This document shows, in pieces, positions 1 through 11,735 of a stretch of 64,000 bases of DNA; position 1 is the stretch's first letter; each line of letters opens with the position of its first letter. The notes below the pieces were generated by a model. The model was not told where the DNA came from. It searched no databases and saw nothing but the letters and a program-made list of their open reading frames with translations. This stretch comes from Rattus norvegicus (Eukaryota; Chordata; Mammalia; Rodentia; Muridae). Made by a program: the position numbers and the translations under genes. The stretch covers positions 128,548,053 to 128,612,052 of the forward strand of contig NC_086024.1 in the NCBI RefSeq assembly GCF_036323735.1, in the 5' to 3' direction.

Positions 1-1668
1 ATTATTCTTCATTGTGGATTTTAGAATCTCCTAGGAGACACACTTTTGGGTGCATCTGTGATGGTGTTTCCAGAGAGGTTTAATTATAGATGGATGACTA
101 ATCTTAAGTGAGGGTTGGGTGTCTTGACTGAACAAAAGGGGCAAAAGGGAGCCAGTGCTCTGCTTCACCACAGATGGGCCCAAAAACAACAGCCAAGTTA
201 TTATGGACTGAAGCCTCTGAAACAGAAGACAAAAACACATCTTTCCATCTTTTTTAATGTTTCTCTCTAGTATTGATAGAAAAAAACCAACACAAAAAAT
301 TGGTATCAGGAATGGGGTGATTTCTGTGAATACTTGAAAATGTGTTTAGAAGCCTTGAGAACTGGCTTGAGGAATTTGGAAATGTTTGGAGATATGGGCT
401 ACAGAAACTCTACAAGTCTATAGAAAGGAGCTTAACATGTGATTAGAGTAGGATCTCAGAAGATCAGAATGAATCATATCTATATAGAGAGTAAAGAGTG
501 CTCCTGTTTGAGTTTCAAGTGGGAACAAGAGCGGAGTGGGGAACAGGACAAAAGGATGTTCATGTTACATTCTGGCAATCCACTCTTTGTTCATGCCTTG
601 AGACTTGCATGCATTTAAAGATGATGAACAAAATCACATAGCACTGGACATTTCAAGGTAACTCTGCAGTCAGGTCATGACATGGGTTCTGCTGGATGCC
701 CTTTTTTTTGGGCACAGGTGTCAGGGGGTGCAGATTTACAGTGAGATCAGGAACAAAAGAACAGAGTGGAAAGATCTAAAAAATATATACAATCTGGTCA
801 GAAAAAGAGCATGTTAAAAGTTGTGAACAAGGAGGGAAGGGTATGATTGTTAAAGATATTTGTATAATTACAAAGAAATGAACCTGGACTTTATGTCACA
901 ATCTTGTAATCTTAGCAACTCCAGACCCCAGAGCAGGAGTTTGATGTGTCAGAGCCTGCTTGAGGCACAGAATGAGTTGATAGCCGGTCTGGGTAAACTT
1001 TGCCTTTAAAAGGGGGTTATTGGAGATAAAGTGCAGTAGTAAGTCTAGAAAAGAGAGACCCTTGGTTTAATTTTGAGTACTGAATTTTAAAAATGAAATA
1101 GGAGCCATACCTTGAGGTAAGATCATACACACCACAGGGTCCAGACATAAAAGTATAAACTCATTTACAAGACATTTTCTTAAGAAAGAAATGCAGCTAG
1201 AGCATCATGCTCGCACTGGGCACCTAAACATTTGTTTCTCCATGAGTTTTTCCACTATGGTTCATTGCCCAGGAAGCAAATGCCAATTGCATTGTATTTT
1301 ACAGAAGCTCCAAAGATCTACACTGAGGCTTACTTTTATAGTAAAGCCAGCCAAGAAAATAAAAAAAAAAATGGGAGATTAGTGTTTGGTGAGCTCCCTC
1401 TATAAGGAATTGATATAAAAATACAATATTCAAGATGGGTATGGCTATAAAATTCACAAGAAAGTACGACTGGATTTGTGGCATGTCCCAAGTTACCTCT
1501 GGATAGAGGAATCATAAGTATAACTTCTGGGCTAGAGAACCTCACAGCCTATGGGAAAAGTAAGACCCGAGTGTGCGTGTGTGGGTGTATATTGAAGAGA
1601 AGAAAACTCTACCTGCCTCATTTCCCAGAAACACACACAGAAACACATAAGCTGGCTGCAGGGCTTAC
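1..1668 (-). other. Serpina6: Serpina6 intron 3 (partial)
   Basis: No serpin exon 4 or 5 can be read here on the minus strand, so this is taken as intron 3 of Serpina6, whose last two exons should lie before base 1. Roughly 290-900 resembles the internal part of a rodent non-autonomous LTR element: the phrase aattggtatcaggaatgggg recurs, slightly changed, at about 14.38 kb. A short TG-rich patch lies near 1570-1590. No coding sequence is supported. Confidence 0.7.
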
Positions 1669-1939
1669 CTTGGGGTCATAAGCTTGCCCCACCTATCAAT
1701 TGTGTCCCGACTAAGTGCAGCGATGACAGTGTCCATCTGGCCCTGGTCTGGAAGAATGAAGAAGGCAGTTCCATTTCCCACATAGTCCATCTGTATCAGC
1801 TGGCAGGGGAAGACTGAGTCACGAAAGTAACCAATGCTGCCTGACTGGACCATCATGGGCACCTTCACGGTGCTTGTCTCATTCACATAGAAGTCCTCCT
1901 CTCTAGTATTTTCTGGGCTGAAGGGAAGTTCCCATATGC
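1669..1939 (-). CDS. Serpina6: Serpina6 exon 3 (corticosteroid-binding globulin)
   Basis: This 271-nt exon lies between an acceptor (tctttccag) and a donor (AAG|GTAAGC) on the minus strand. Its first codon is completed by the last G of exon 2, giving Gly-Ile-Trp-Glu-Leu-Pro-Phe. It carries the clade-A breach and sheet-B landmarks: the breach Trp in GIWELPF, the TVKVPMM strand and FFILPDQGQM. Two N-glycosylation sequons are visible, Asn-Glu-Thr and Asn-Gly-Thr. In the CBG family the Asn-Gly-Thr site is the conserved one linked to steroid binding. Phase and length match the other serpins in the window. The following exons are outside the window. Confidence 0.95.
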
Positions 1940-2900
1940 CTGGAAAGATGTGAGAGAGAAGAAATGAGGTGGATATCAATGATTAGGTTTGTGGACTGTG
2001 AAATTAAAAATAATCCTTGGATACCCTCTTCTGGGGCAACAGCTCATCAACTGTTTCTGTAGGAACCAGCTATGCAGCCACCTGCAGTGTGCCAAGAATA
2101 GCTCCAGATTTCCAGAGTTTTGATTATTCTCCAGGGGCTTAATGCCTGTTCTACAAGCAACCAAGTGGAGCAGCAGCAGGAAGCTGGGCTGTTCTTTCCC
2201 CTGCCTCTTGGATGGCTGAGGATTAGCTCTGCTTGAGACTGGTTACCAAACCCAGGAGGTTAGGGACCAGGGGCGAGGGAAGAGAAAAAACAGCTTTGGG
2301 TCTCTCGGATTTAGGATATGTCCCACTTAAGCTAGATGCTTGCCTGAGCCTCTGGGTCAGAAGTAGGCCTCAGTGCTGAAAATTCTAGTGGTCCTAGAAC
2401 TCAAGCTGTGAACTCAGGGTCTCTGGTGGGAAGAGAGAGGAGCTGGTTTGGGGAGAAATGAGCCACCTTGACAGTGTGGCCCATTCCTGGAGGAGGCTCA
2501 TGCCTCTGCCGCTTGGAAAGAGAGCAGACAGTGAGGCTTCCTGAGCATAGAGTTGGGATACAGAATGCCATCAGGCTCTCAGTCCCCTGTTACCCTCAGC
2601 TGGTGGGGTCACCATCCAGCCTGTTTGCTTGTGGTAGTACTGGTCAGTTCTGTCAGAAAGAATGCTGCTTCTTAGAAGGAGTCAAAACTTGTCTGATGGC
2701 AGCACTTCCCCCTCAGCTTCTTCTGTCAGGAGCTAGTTCCTCACAGAGTGACCCATTCCATTTTCCTGATTTCCATGGTTGTCAGCTAACAAATGCATAC
2801 AGCTATTTTTCTGCCATAACTTGTCATAGCACTGTATTGGGAGGCTCTTGTGGGCTCTGGTGGAGGCAAGATGCGCAAGGACAGGGGAGGAATTTGATAT

Positions 2901-2969
<69 letters not shown>

Positions 2970-3083
2970 GTATGTGTTTGTGTATTTGTATGTGTGTATA
3001 TGTATGGTCTGTATGTGTTTGTATATCAGTATTGTGTGTGTATGTGATTGTATATCAGTGTTGTGTGTGTATGTGTGTGTGTG

Positions 3084-3114
<31 letters not shown>

Positions 3115-3870
3115 ATGTCTTGAGAACTTAGAGGAAGAAAAGAGCTGAGGCACAACTCTGAGAAGACAGAAAAAGTAGAAGATTTTAGACCAAGGCTTTC
3201 AACCTTGATAGTCTGAATATTTAGGGATCATGGCACCATGGGGGTGTGGGGGCTGTGTGTATCTGTTTGTGTATTTGCGTGTGGTCTCTGTATGTTTGCT
3301 TGTGCGTGCATATGTGCGTATGTGTACCTGTGTTTGTGTACATTATGGTTAGTATTGTGAGTGGCCATGTTCAGCAGCCTTTTTGGTCTCTACTTATTGG
3401 ACACAAATAGCTCATCCTATCTCACCCCTCGTTGTGACAAAAAAAACTGTTCCCCAAGGTTGCCTAATGTCCCTGGGAAGGAGGAAGCATCATCACCTTC
3501 CCCTGAGAATCTGTACTATACAAGACTTACATATTTGATTCTCGGGGATGAGGTGTCTCCAAAGCAACATTAGATTGGTGGAGGGGCACACAGTGATGAC
3601 ACCTTCTTGGTTGTCCTGTAGAGGTTTCATTCCAGGAGGTCTATCATGAGTTCTAGAATCTATAATTTTAGCAGTGCTTTTAAGAAGTGTTCAAGAACAG
3701 TCCTGTGGAGATCCTAGTTCCAACCTGGTAGAGATTGGCATTTGTTACGGGGTAGGACCTGGTCAGAGATGGCTGAGAGCTCTAGGCCATTTTGAGTGGG
3801 ATGGCTTTGGGGATTCTAGAGAAATCTGCGGTAGAGGGAACTTAGCATGATAAGGAGGGGAGAGCAGTAC
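1940..3870 (-). other. Serpina6: Serpina6 intron 2
   Basis: Bounded by a good donor (CAGAG|GTACTG) and acceptor (TTTCCAG|GC). It contains a long (GA)n run at 2903-2965 followed by a TG-rich tract to about 3115 and a second degenerate TG-rich tract at 3240-3350. Open frames across 2468-3155 only read through these simple repeats. No other gene is seen. Confidence 0.85.
2903..2965. repeat. (GA)n microsatellite followed by a TG-rich tract
   Basis: Pure GA dinucleotide run of about 63 nt, followed from 2966 to about 3115 by interrupted TG/TATG repeats. It lies in Serpina6 intron 2. Confidence 0.97.
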
Positions 3871-4477
3871 CTCTGAGGAAGATGTAGTTGACCAGGATGA
3901 AGGAGGCTGGACTATCCAGGTCTGAGAACACATGCTCAATTTTCCCCTGTGTCTTATCCTTGACATGCTGGTTGATCTGTTGGCTGGCTTTAGTCCAGTC
4001 CTCGAAATCGATGGCCAAGGCCTCTGACTCATAGTATTGTTTGACGTCTGCTAAGAACGAGTCCTTCAGCTTCAGCTTCTGGAGGAGGAACATGGCATTG
4101 CCCATGTTCATCTCTAAGCCAGTATCGGACTGCTTGAGAAGGTAATTGAGGTACTGGAAACTCTGGTGGATCTCAGCTTCAGAGGTCTCTGTGAGGTTGA
4201 AGCCTAGACTCTGGAGAGACTGAGTCTGGGCAGAGCCAAGGGATACCATGGCCAGAGCCATGGAGATGCTCACTGGGGAGATTAAGGTGTTCTTGTCTGG
4301 ATTTAGGGCCACTAGGCGTTGGTACAAGTTGAAGGCAAAGTCAACATTGGTGGGAGCCAGGCCTCGGTGAGAATTTGAACTCTCATTAGTGCTGGCTTGG
4401 GCAGTCCAGAGGCCACTGGTGCAGAGCCAGAGGAGGCAGGTATACAGGGCGAGTGACATTGTTCAGTTGACCAGGCC
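3871..4477 (-). CDS. Serpina6: Serpina6 exon 2, start codon (corticosteroid-binding globulin)
   Basis: First coding exon of corticosteroid-binding globulin, the secreted plasma carrier of glucocorticoids and a non-inhibitory clade-A serpin. The acceptor ttggcag is followed by 18 nt of 5'UTR (4477-4460), then the ATG at 4459-4457. The protein starts with a signal peptide (MSLALYTCLLWLCTSGLWTA), then a short tail with an Asn-Glu-Ser sequon. The helix-A segment is DFAFNLYQRL and strand 6B is NTLISPVSISMAL. A second sequon, Asn-Leu-Thr, follows. Strand 3A (FILVNYIFLRG) ends the exon at donor CAGAG|GTACTG. The exon encodes residues 1-196 plus one base. The sequence matches what I know of rat CBG. 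No frameshift or stop is present. Confidence 0.96.
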
Positions 4478-7130
4478 CTGCCAAATCAACAGTGCTTGTT
4501 AGATGCTATGACAGTCATACAGTCAGGGGCACAAGGCGCTGTGAAAGGCCCACTTTGTCCCTATCCTTCCTTCACATTGGCTGTGACCCAGGCAACCCAG
4601 AGCTCTGGGCTTCAGGATCCTCATTTGAAGATGTGTTTGACTCAGTGTGGTTGCTAAATGCCTAACACCCCCCAAGCATTTTGCCTATATTCTCATGCAA
4701 GTTTTTTTTTTAAACCCACAAAATAAACTTCATTAATTCATCTCTAGGCAGTCAGAAACTCTCACAGGTTAAGGTACCTACACAAATCACATATTCAACA
4801 TTCAAGGGAAAAAAAAGAAGGTTAATCAAGGATAGAGGATCTATGTCTGACCAAGTTTTCCTTCAAAACAGAGCGCTTGCCAAACCACACATAGTTTGCA
4901 CATTACTAAATTCTGCAAAATGGGTTTCCTTTGGACTCCAGGTCAGAGTGAAAAGTCACTGGACATCAACTGGAAGCTGATGGAGTGATAAAGGAAGCCA
5001 CCAAAGGGCAGGGTGCAGACAAGTCAGCAAGCTAGGGGCCATTGGAATGTTTACTGTGCAAACCCACCCTTTAACATTCTATGTGGTTTTTAAAAGCTTT
5101 GATGTTGACTTGATGGCCTCTGTGTTAACCACTGTATACGGCAAAAAAGAAGCTTCTCTGACAAGGTAGGCTTGAGAGTCATGCTCATCTATGAGCAAAC
5201 CAGGCTCTGCGTTGGTGGCATCTGGGATAGGGAGAATCAATTCTCTTTAGTAATGCCACTCCTGAGAGACTAGCCAGGCTTCAGTAGATGGCCCTACTCC
5301 TGTGCACCCACTGGCTACACGAAGCAGCCTCTACATGAAGTATCTTTTTTATTTTTACAGAGCACGTCAAGATGAGAAGGATGTAGGATGTAGGAGAGTC
5401 AGACCCAAAGGAGAGGCAAGGGCTAGTGGACTTGGTCGGAACACACATCCCTTGGTGAAGTTTTCAGACAAGATGAGCCATGGATCAAAATTAGACATCA
5501 GTGTTTTGAGGGTTACCCAATCCAGAAAGATAGCATCTGTGACTGAGGAGAGGTCAGGGCAGGACACTGTGCAGAAGCTGAGTTTACAGGAGTCCCCCAG
5601 TACCCCTATGGGACTCACCCTAACTGATGGGGGCTAGAGGTCCTCATGACCCATTCCTTTACTCTTATGTTGGACTGCTCGCCATCTGGCTGCAGCACTG
5701 CTGAGTGTCACAGCCCCCTCCCCCATTCTTACTCTGTTGCAAACCAGGTCAGAGGTTAGGGCAGGACAGGGCAGGCAAGGCAGGGCAGATCACTACAATC
5801 CCCTAGTGTTTGCTGATCTCTGGCCTGGCCTGAAACCTGGAGGTAAAGATGGCCCTCTTCTGACTCTGCTTCCTGTGGCTCTACTCTAGGCCCATCCCTT
5901 CCTTCTCTTCCCTGGCTCATTCCCTCTTGGTCTTTGAGACTCAGGTGCTTGGTCATTGCTTCCAGGAAGCCGTTCTCCACCCCTTCTCTCTGTCCCCATT
6001 CTTGTGTTCTATACAGGGACATCTTGGTTTCAGCACTGGGTCATACCTGTCTATGAATCCCCTTTGGGGAAGGACCCCAGTCAACAGTAGACTGGACCTT
6101 CTTTCTCTTCCTGCTGTTTCTGGGTGCAACTGTGTGCCTCACTCTCCCTCTGTCAGATCTGCAGGATGGAGATTAAATCCCCCTGCTGCACAAGACTGTT
6201 ATGAATGCCTGGAGTGGCCATCATCAGTGTATGACTTACACAGACTCATTTGGGAGTCATCCTAGACCTCATTGTAGAGCTGGGTGAAGCAGAGCTTCCG
6301 TGTAGGACTGGCTGTCCTCAGAGCCACACCTCTTACTTTCTCTATGAAAACCACTTGGCCAGCAAGGTGACTCTTTAAGGCCAGCCAACACAAAAGGCTA
6401 AGGGTCATGTGTTTCTAGTAATATCTTCCTTGCCACTCCTCTGTGTCTGGGACCAGGAAGGGATTTAGGCATCATAGCTTTTGTTATGATGCAGAGTGAA
6501 GCAGGTCCTTCTCCTTCCAGCTGCATCACCCCCACTATAAGTTACCAAATGAGGAGTTATGGCAGAGGGTGTGTGGGCACTCTTTAGAGTGTCCCTGTGT
6601 ATACCAGCTGTGCACTACGACCCCACCCAATAGTGCTACCTGGCACTAATCCATCTGAGGTCTGAGATTTCCTCCCATTCCTGGATGCTAAGGCCGCTCC
6701 ATCAGGCAACAGGTGACAGCCTCCTGCAAGGTAAGGAGTCCAGGGGAACTCAAACCCCAGTGGCTGAACCACTGACTGTGGGATCTGAGAAGTCTTCCAC
6801 ATGGTTGCCTCATGCCATAACTAGCTGCCCATCATGCTCATCTATTAAAATCTCAAGCAAGCCACAGGCATGGCTGTGTTCTGGAGTGCAGCAGATGTCG
6901 AGGTGGGGATCATGGCAGGAGCAAGAGGCACAGAGTGCTTGCTCTCAGGGGTGACTCACGTCTGCTGCTGTGGGCTCCGGCTGTTCCTTCTGGTTGTGCT
7001 TTGCTGCCCAGGAATCCTAGCACACGTACAGTAAGGCTTCGGGGAGACTCCTACTAAATCTTGTTTGCTGGTATCTTGCTGGTTAATGGTTAGAGGAGAG
7101 GGGCAGTGGCCTTCACCATTTGGTGGTCCC
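4478..7130 (-). other. Serpina6: Probable Serpina6 intron 1
   Basis: Stretch between the exon 2 acceptor and the candidate promoter near 7.16 kb. No open frame with protein-like features was found on either strand. Short poly-A/T runs occur near 4700 and 4810. If the promoter call is wrong, part of this is simply upstream DNA. The exon 1 donor cannot be fixed from sequence alone. Confidence 0.45.
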
Positions 7131-7201
7131 CACCCCCTGAGCATCAACCAATGGGAGGCTTTATAAAAAGTGAGGGTAAACATGCAATTCTGCAAATTAA
7201 C
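7130..7201 (-). promoter_or_regulatory. Serpina6: Candidate Serpina6 promoter (TATA plus HNF1-like site)
   Basis: On the minus strand a TATA box (TTTTTATAAAGCC, core at 7160-7165) lies about 25-30 nt downstream of GTTAATTTGCAG (7190-7201), which resembles half of the liver factor HNF1 site. Liver serpin promoters, CBG included, are known to use HNF1. The distance to exon 2 (about 2.7 kb) is reasonable for intron 1. Transcription would start near 7130. This is inference from motifs only. Confidence 0.4.
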
Positions 7202-7544
7202 TTGACACTGCATCCTGTCCCCTAGTTTTATTTTTAATATCAAAGTGTGGCTGGAGTTGCGTCAGTATTTGTGGTTGCCCTGTGCCACCTGGCAGGGGAC
7301 TCATTGGTGTCGTTAAGAAGCACCATGGCATGGACTCTGTGGGGAGCGAGGTGCCTGGCACCAGGAGGGGAAGAATCAGGCAAGGGTGGGAGAAACAGAG
7401 AGGCATGAATGAATGTGTGGCCATGCAAGGACTTTCCCTGGGCTATCTCAGGCCTCCCAATGATTCAGTGATCAGACTGCTACTATCTCCCTTCCTTATG
7501 AGACTGACTTGACCTAGTTTTGTTTTTGGTTTTAATTTGATTTT

Positions 7545-7625
7545 TTCTGTAGCTCCCAGGGGCTGAACCTTATGCATGCTGGTCAAGGACTCTGCCACTG
7601 AGCTACATACCTCAGCAGCATCTCG
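7545..7625 (-). repeat. Old tRNA-derived SINE (ID/B-type) fragment
   Basis: Read on the minus strand, this gives a degenerate tRNA-like box A (ggtatgtagctcagtggcag) and a weak box B region. It is diverged and lacks a clean tail, so it is an old SINE relic and not a tRNA gene. Confidence 0.5.
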
Positions 7626-8348
7626 TCTTTAAATAAGGAAATTGAGAAGGGTTGCAGATGAAGTGAGCTGCCCTGCAAACATTTCCATCCTCAAGCCCAG
7701 CACCCTTCCTCCCACCCAAGTGTTTTATTCCCCAGATCGACACATGCATCAAAGTTACAAGAAATATCATTTGTGGTTGTTTGTCTTTCTTCATGAATAG
7801 GACTCCCAAAGAGTGGGAAGGGTTGCAGGGTCTCCAGTCCGTCGCTATGGCGTTCATTTGCTTCTCTCTCATTCTGCAGTACTTCCACATTCATTCTACT
7901 ACTTCCTGTCATTCCTTGGGGAGAAAGAGTCTTCCGGAGCCCCAACTGATATGGTCTCGAGAACCTCACAGGCTAACAGCGAAGGAAAATGTATTGATTG
8001 GTTGGTTGATTGATTGACTGCCTCAGAGTTTCTTTCATTCCCTCAGAGGACAATGGATAGGACTATTTGTCTATCCCTGGACCAGCCACAGTGTTCAAAG
8101 GAATGTGCCTCTGTGATTCCCCACCCTCAGCTCTGAGCCCCCGGCCCCAAGTACAGAGCCCTGTGCCCCAAACCCTGAGCCTGAAGCCTGGAGCCCAGAG
8201 CCCCAAGCCCAAAGCTCAGAGCTCTGTGCTTGGTTGACAGCAGCACCACTTCCAGTTGAGAATGAAGGAAGCTGCTCCCATGGGAAAGAAGAAAGGTTGG
8301 AGGTCATGCCTGGAAGTTTGGGCACCCTAGTTTTGTTAATTGTTACTC

Positions 8349-8571
8349 TTTTTCCTTCAGGGTCCGGCGGTGTCTCTGGCAGGGGTCCTGCCGCTCCTGG
8401 GCCCTCCCCCACGGGAGCCCAGAGGCCTTATACAGTTTCCTCTTGGGCCAGGGATGTGGGCAGGGGTGAGCAGTGTTGGTGGTCTCTTCCGCTCTGCAGC
8501 CTCAGGAGTGCCCACCTGACCAGGCGGTTGGGTCTCTCTCTCACCGGGTCTGGGAGCAGAGAGCTGCTGCC
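8349..8571 (+). mobile_element. L1 (LINE-1) 5'UTR fragment
   Basis: The GC-rich segment has phrases I recognise from rat L1 5'UTRs, such as ggagcccagaggccttatac, tccgctctgcagcctcagga and gggagcagagagctgctgc. It is about 220 nt long, with no L1 ORF1 or ORF2 attached. An 11-nt direct repeat (aattgttactc) flanks it at 8338-8348 and 8572-8582. That looks like a target-site duplication around a piece that has only the 5' end of L1. Confidence 0.65.
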
Positions 8572-10917
8572 AATTGTTACTCGTTTTAAGCTTTCTATTT
8601 TGTAATCCCATTTTGGACTTGATAGCCAAGGATTTATCTCATTCTAATTTGTAGATTAAGTATTATTCACAGTTAACTGAGTGTGGGGGTGTGCTCCTTC
8701 AATTCTGGCACTGGGGAGGCAGAGTCAGCTGGGTGATATCCTGGTGTGCACTCCCAACAGGCCTGAGCCACTCTGCTTCCACAGGCTGGTGTTTGCAGCC
8801 CATACAACCCGTCTCATTGGTTTGCTCATTTTCTATGACTTTCCTTGGCATGTTTCTGAACATTCCCAATTCCTGGTATCTTTGGCATCCTGGGATATCC
8901 ACCGATGCTCAAATGTTACACCTACAGTTCACTCATTATTAACCATCCCAGGGGCTCTTTTGTGGGAATTTGTTCCCACTGCCTTCTGTAGGAATGTGTG
9001 CAGATGCCTAAGTGAACCTGTAACTCTTGTATTCTCCATATCTGTAAAAACCAGTACCATGTGGATGATGTGAGGGTCAGCCAGGTGGAGAGAATCACGA
9101 AAGACTCAGGAAGTCAACAGAGAACTCACAGGGCTCAGGAAACTCCTGAAAGTTACAAGATTCACAAGGCCCCGTCTCAAGGTTATATAACTGGTAACAA
9201 TTACTGGGTAGAGGAGACTCTTCCACAGACTGAGCACCATGTAAGTCTCCTCATTCCAGAGCTCCAAGGAGTCTTTCATTGTGACCCACCATGCATGCTA
9301 GTGTAGGAACTTTGTTGACAGGGTTGATTTGAGTCACCCCAGCTCCCGTGAGTAGGCCCAGTAAACTTGCTGATTGACTAAATGGGCCTTGGAATATTTT
9401 CTTGGATCTGTCACAGTGGGACTTTTCCTCAGGAAAAGTCACACAACAGCAGTGCTCTTTGGAATCTCATGTTCAGAAAAACTGGGCCCAGGCCTTGCCT
9501 GGCATGGGAAAGATCATGTCAAGCCAAAGACTACTGTGATCATTTTTCACAGGAGTCATTTGGCTGGCCTTCCCCAATCTGGCTATTTACTCAAGGAGTC
9601 ATGAGCTATGTTGGCAAATACAGATGTCAACCAGTGCCATGTGTCAGTGTGTGGGTGACATAGGGAGGCTGGGTGCTCTCCAGAGGGCTTCTAACACTTC
9701 TCTTAAATCCTGAATTGAGAATATGGAACCTGGGCTGTGGTGTCACTGACACTACAACCTGTCTTTTGGGCCATGAGACCCACCTATGTCCTTTCCTGTT
9801 ATTTATAGCCACTGGGGCCACCTGTTCTTACTCTTGATCTCAGGCTTTGGGGCAAATACTGAACCAGGTACTCCTCAAGCCCCCATCAGCTATCATGGGA
9901 AGGCCACTTATTTTGCTTTACTCTCCACGGCTTTCCTAGTGAGGGGTCTGAGTCTATTTAGTTACCTGCTTTGTCTTCCTTCTCCCATCATACTGAGTTC
10001 TGTTTTACTCCGTGGCATGCAGCTCACTGAGTTGAGTGCTATGCCTGGCACCTCTCACAAGCTCGCTCGCAGCTCTGCTACTGGATGTGTATTGACTGAC
10101 TGGCTTTTCCTTTCAGGAACCCTATGGGGTAGATGTATTTTTATCCAGGGAAACATAACAAGAATAAAATCCAGACCTCTCAGTGGTCCCTAGGATCGTT
10201 GCAGTCCCCAGAATCTCTCTGAAATGTCATGAAGGTTAGCACCAGCAATGCATTAAAAGAGCATGGGATAGTGTTGATGTTTTGTAATTTATTTACCATG
10301 GATGCCAGTGAGTGTTGCTACCTCCACTGGGCATTTGGGAAACTGGCAGAGATGTCAGACAAATTCCCTGAGAAACATGGGCCGGGCAAATGGACTATGA
10401 AATGAATTTATGAAACTATGCACCACAGCCAGAGCCCATGTGCCTCCCACTGACCTCTACCATCCTTCTTGGTTCAGCTCTCTCTTGCTATGTCTCACAC
10501 GGGGGCAAAGGTCATGGCAGTCCAGGTTTGGGTCAGTGGAATTTTGTGGACCACATCCAGTGTCAGAGTCTGAGGGAGTATGCTGAGCTGGGCTGGAGCG
10601 GTTGTGTGATTGTCTGCCATTCGTTCAGATGTGTCCCATGGGCTCACAAGTTAGCAGTGGCTCAGGGAAGTTCCAGAAACATGAGGTAAAAGAGGCAGAT
10701 TGTGCCGGGGCCATCATCTCTCTCTTGAGGAAAACTGAGTTCTATCTGAAACTCTGTCATAGTCAAGGTCAATGACCCTCAACAAGTTGCCTCAAGTCTC
10801 TGAGGCTCAGTGTGTTTATCTGTTTTCCATTTTTTTTTTTTGTAATGAAATGCTAACAGCTGTGAAACTTCAAAAAAAAAAGTTCATTCACTTCACAGTT
10901 GTGGAGGCTCCAGGGAA

Positions 10918-11079
10918 GTGTTCCTCAGTCTTCTTCATGCTGCCGCCCTCACACTATGGTGACCCCAACCATAAAATTATTTTGTTGTTACTTCATAACT
11001 ATTTTTCTACTATTATGAATCATATTGTAAATAGTTTTGAAGACAGAGATCGTGACCCACAGGTTGAGAATGGCTGCTC
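10918..11079 (+). mobile_element. hAT-type non-autonomous DNA transposon (URR1-like)
   Basis: Recognised by the internal phrase cataaaattattttgttgttacttcataac and the terminal ggttgagaatggctgctc. The same family recurs at 20174-20391 and 23262-23403, where the complementary end (tctcaacct) is visible. The family name (URR1, hAT-Charlie) is from memory of rodent repeats. Confidence 0.6.
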
Positions 11080-11365
11080 TAGGGAATTTTATGGTCATCA
11101 TCTTGGCTCTGGTGAGAACCTCAGTATGGATGGTATCACAGTGGTCAGAGCAGTCACAGGTGTGAGAGATCACAAGGCAGGACAAGCAGCCAGAAAGCAA
11201 CTGGGGAAACAAATAAGGACCTATGCTAACCTCTTCTGGGTGAACACCCTCAGTTAAGAATTTGCCATCAGGCCTTAGCTGTTGGAAGTCATATCACCTC
11301 AATACTGAAATACCAAGCTGTACACAACAAGGCACATCCAGATCATAACTTTTAGCTTTTTAAAT

Positions 11366-11399
<34 letters not shown>

Positions 11400-11547
11400 G
11401 TGTTGTGATGTGTGTGTATGTGCATATGTTATGCAAGTGTGCACACACATGTGCTAGGCTATATATGGAGGCCAGAAGTTGAAATCTAAAATAACTTCCT
11501 TAATGAATTCCTTGGTTTTTGCTGTGATTAAACTGAAATTGTGAGAT

Positions 11548-11645
11548 CCAGGCATGGTGGCACATGTCTTTAAATCTCAGCTCTCAAGACACAGAGGCAG
11601 GCAGGTGTCTGTAAGTCCAAGGCCAGCTAGGGCTACACAGTGAGA
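11548..11645 (+). mobile_element. B1 SINE
   Basis: 7SL-derived SINE read on the plus strand: ccaggcatggtggcacatgt, then gaggcaggcaggtgtctgta, then ccaaggccagctagggctac. It is followed by a (GA)n microsatellite at 11684-11732 and not by a plain poly-A tail. Confidence 0.85.
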
Positions 11646-11677
11646 TAGAATTTCCCCCTCCTTCATCCCTCCCTCCA

Positions 11678-11735
<58 letters not shown>

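Larger units (their letters stand above)
7202..10914. other. Intergenic DNA, Serpina6 to Serpina16, part 1
   Basis: No exon-like sequence recognised. Contents: an old tRNA-derived SINE-like stretch on the minus strand (about 7545-7625), a GATT/GGTT tetranucleotide patch (7993-8020), a degenerate GAGCCC-type hexamer repeat (about 8130-8230), and an L1 5'UTR fragment listed separately. The remainder to 10.9 kb shows nothing I can name. Apart from the L1-spanning frame, open frames here are short and lack features. Confidence 0.5.

Noticed and set aside
2468..3155. Open frames of 226 and 140 codons over the GA/TG repeats
   Set aside because: They consist largely of Arg-Glu, Ser-Leu or His-Thr runs translated from microsatellites, inside an intron.
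8095..8629. Open frames over the GAGCCC block and the L1 5'UTR
   Set aside because: GC-rich repeat DNA stays open by composition; no domain and no splice context.
10772..11257. 161-codon open frame
   Set aside because: Runs through a hAT-type repeat fragment; low-complexity start, no domain.
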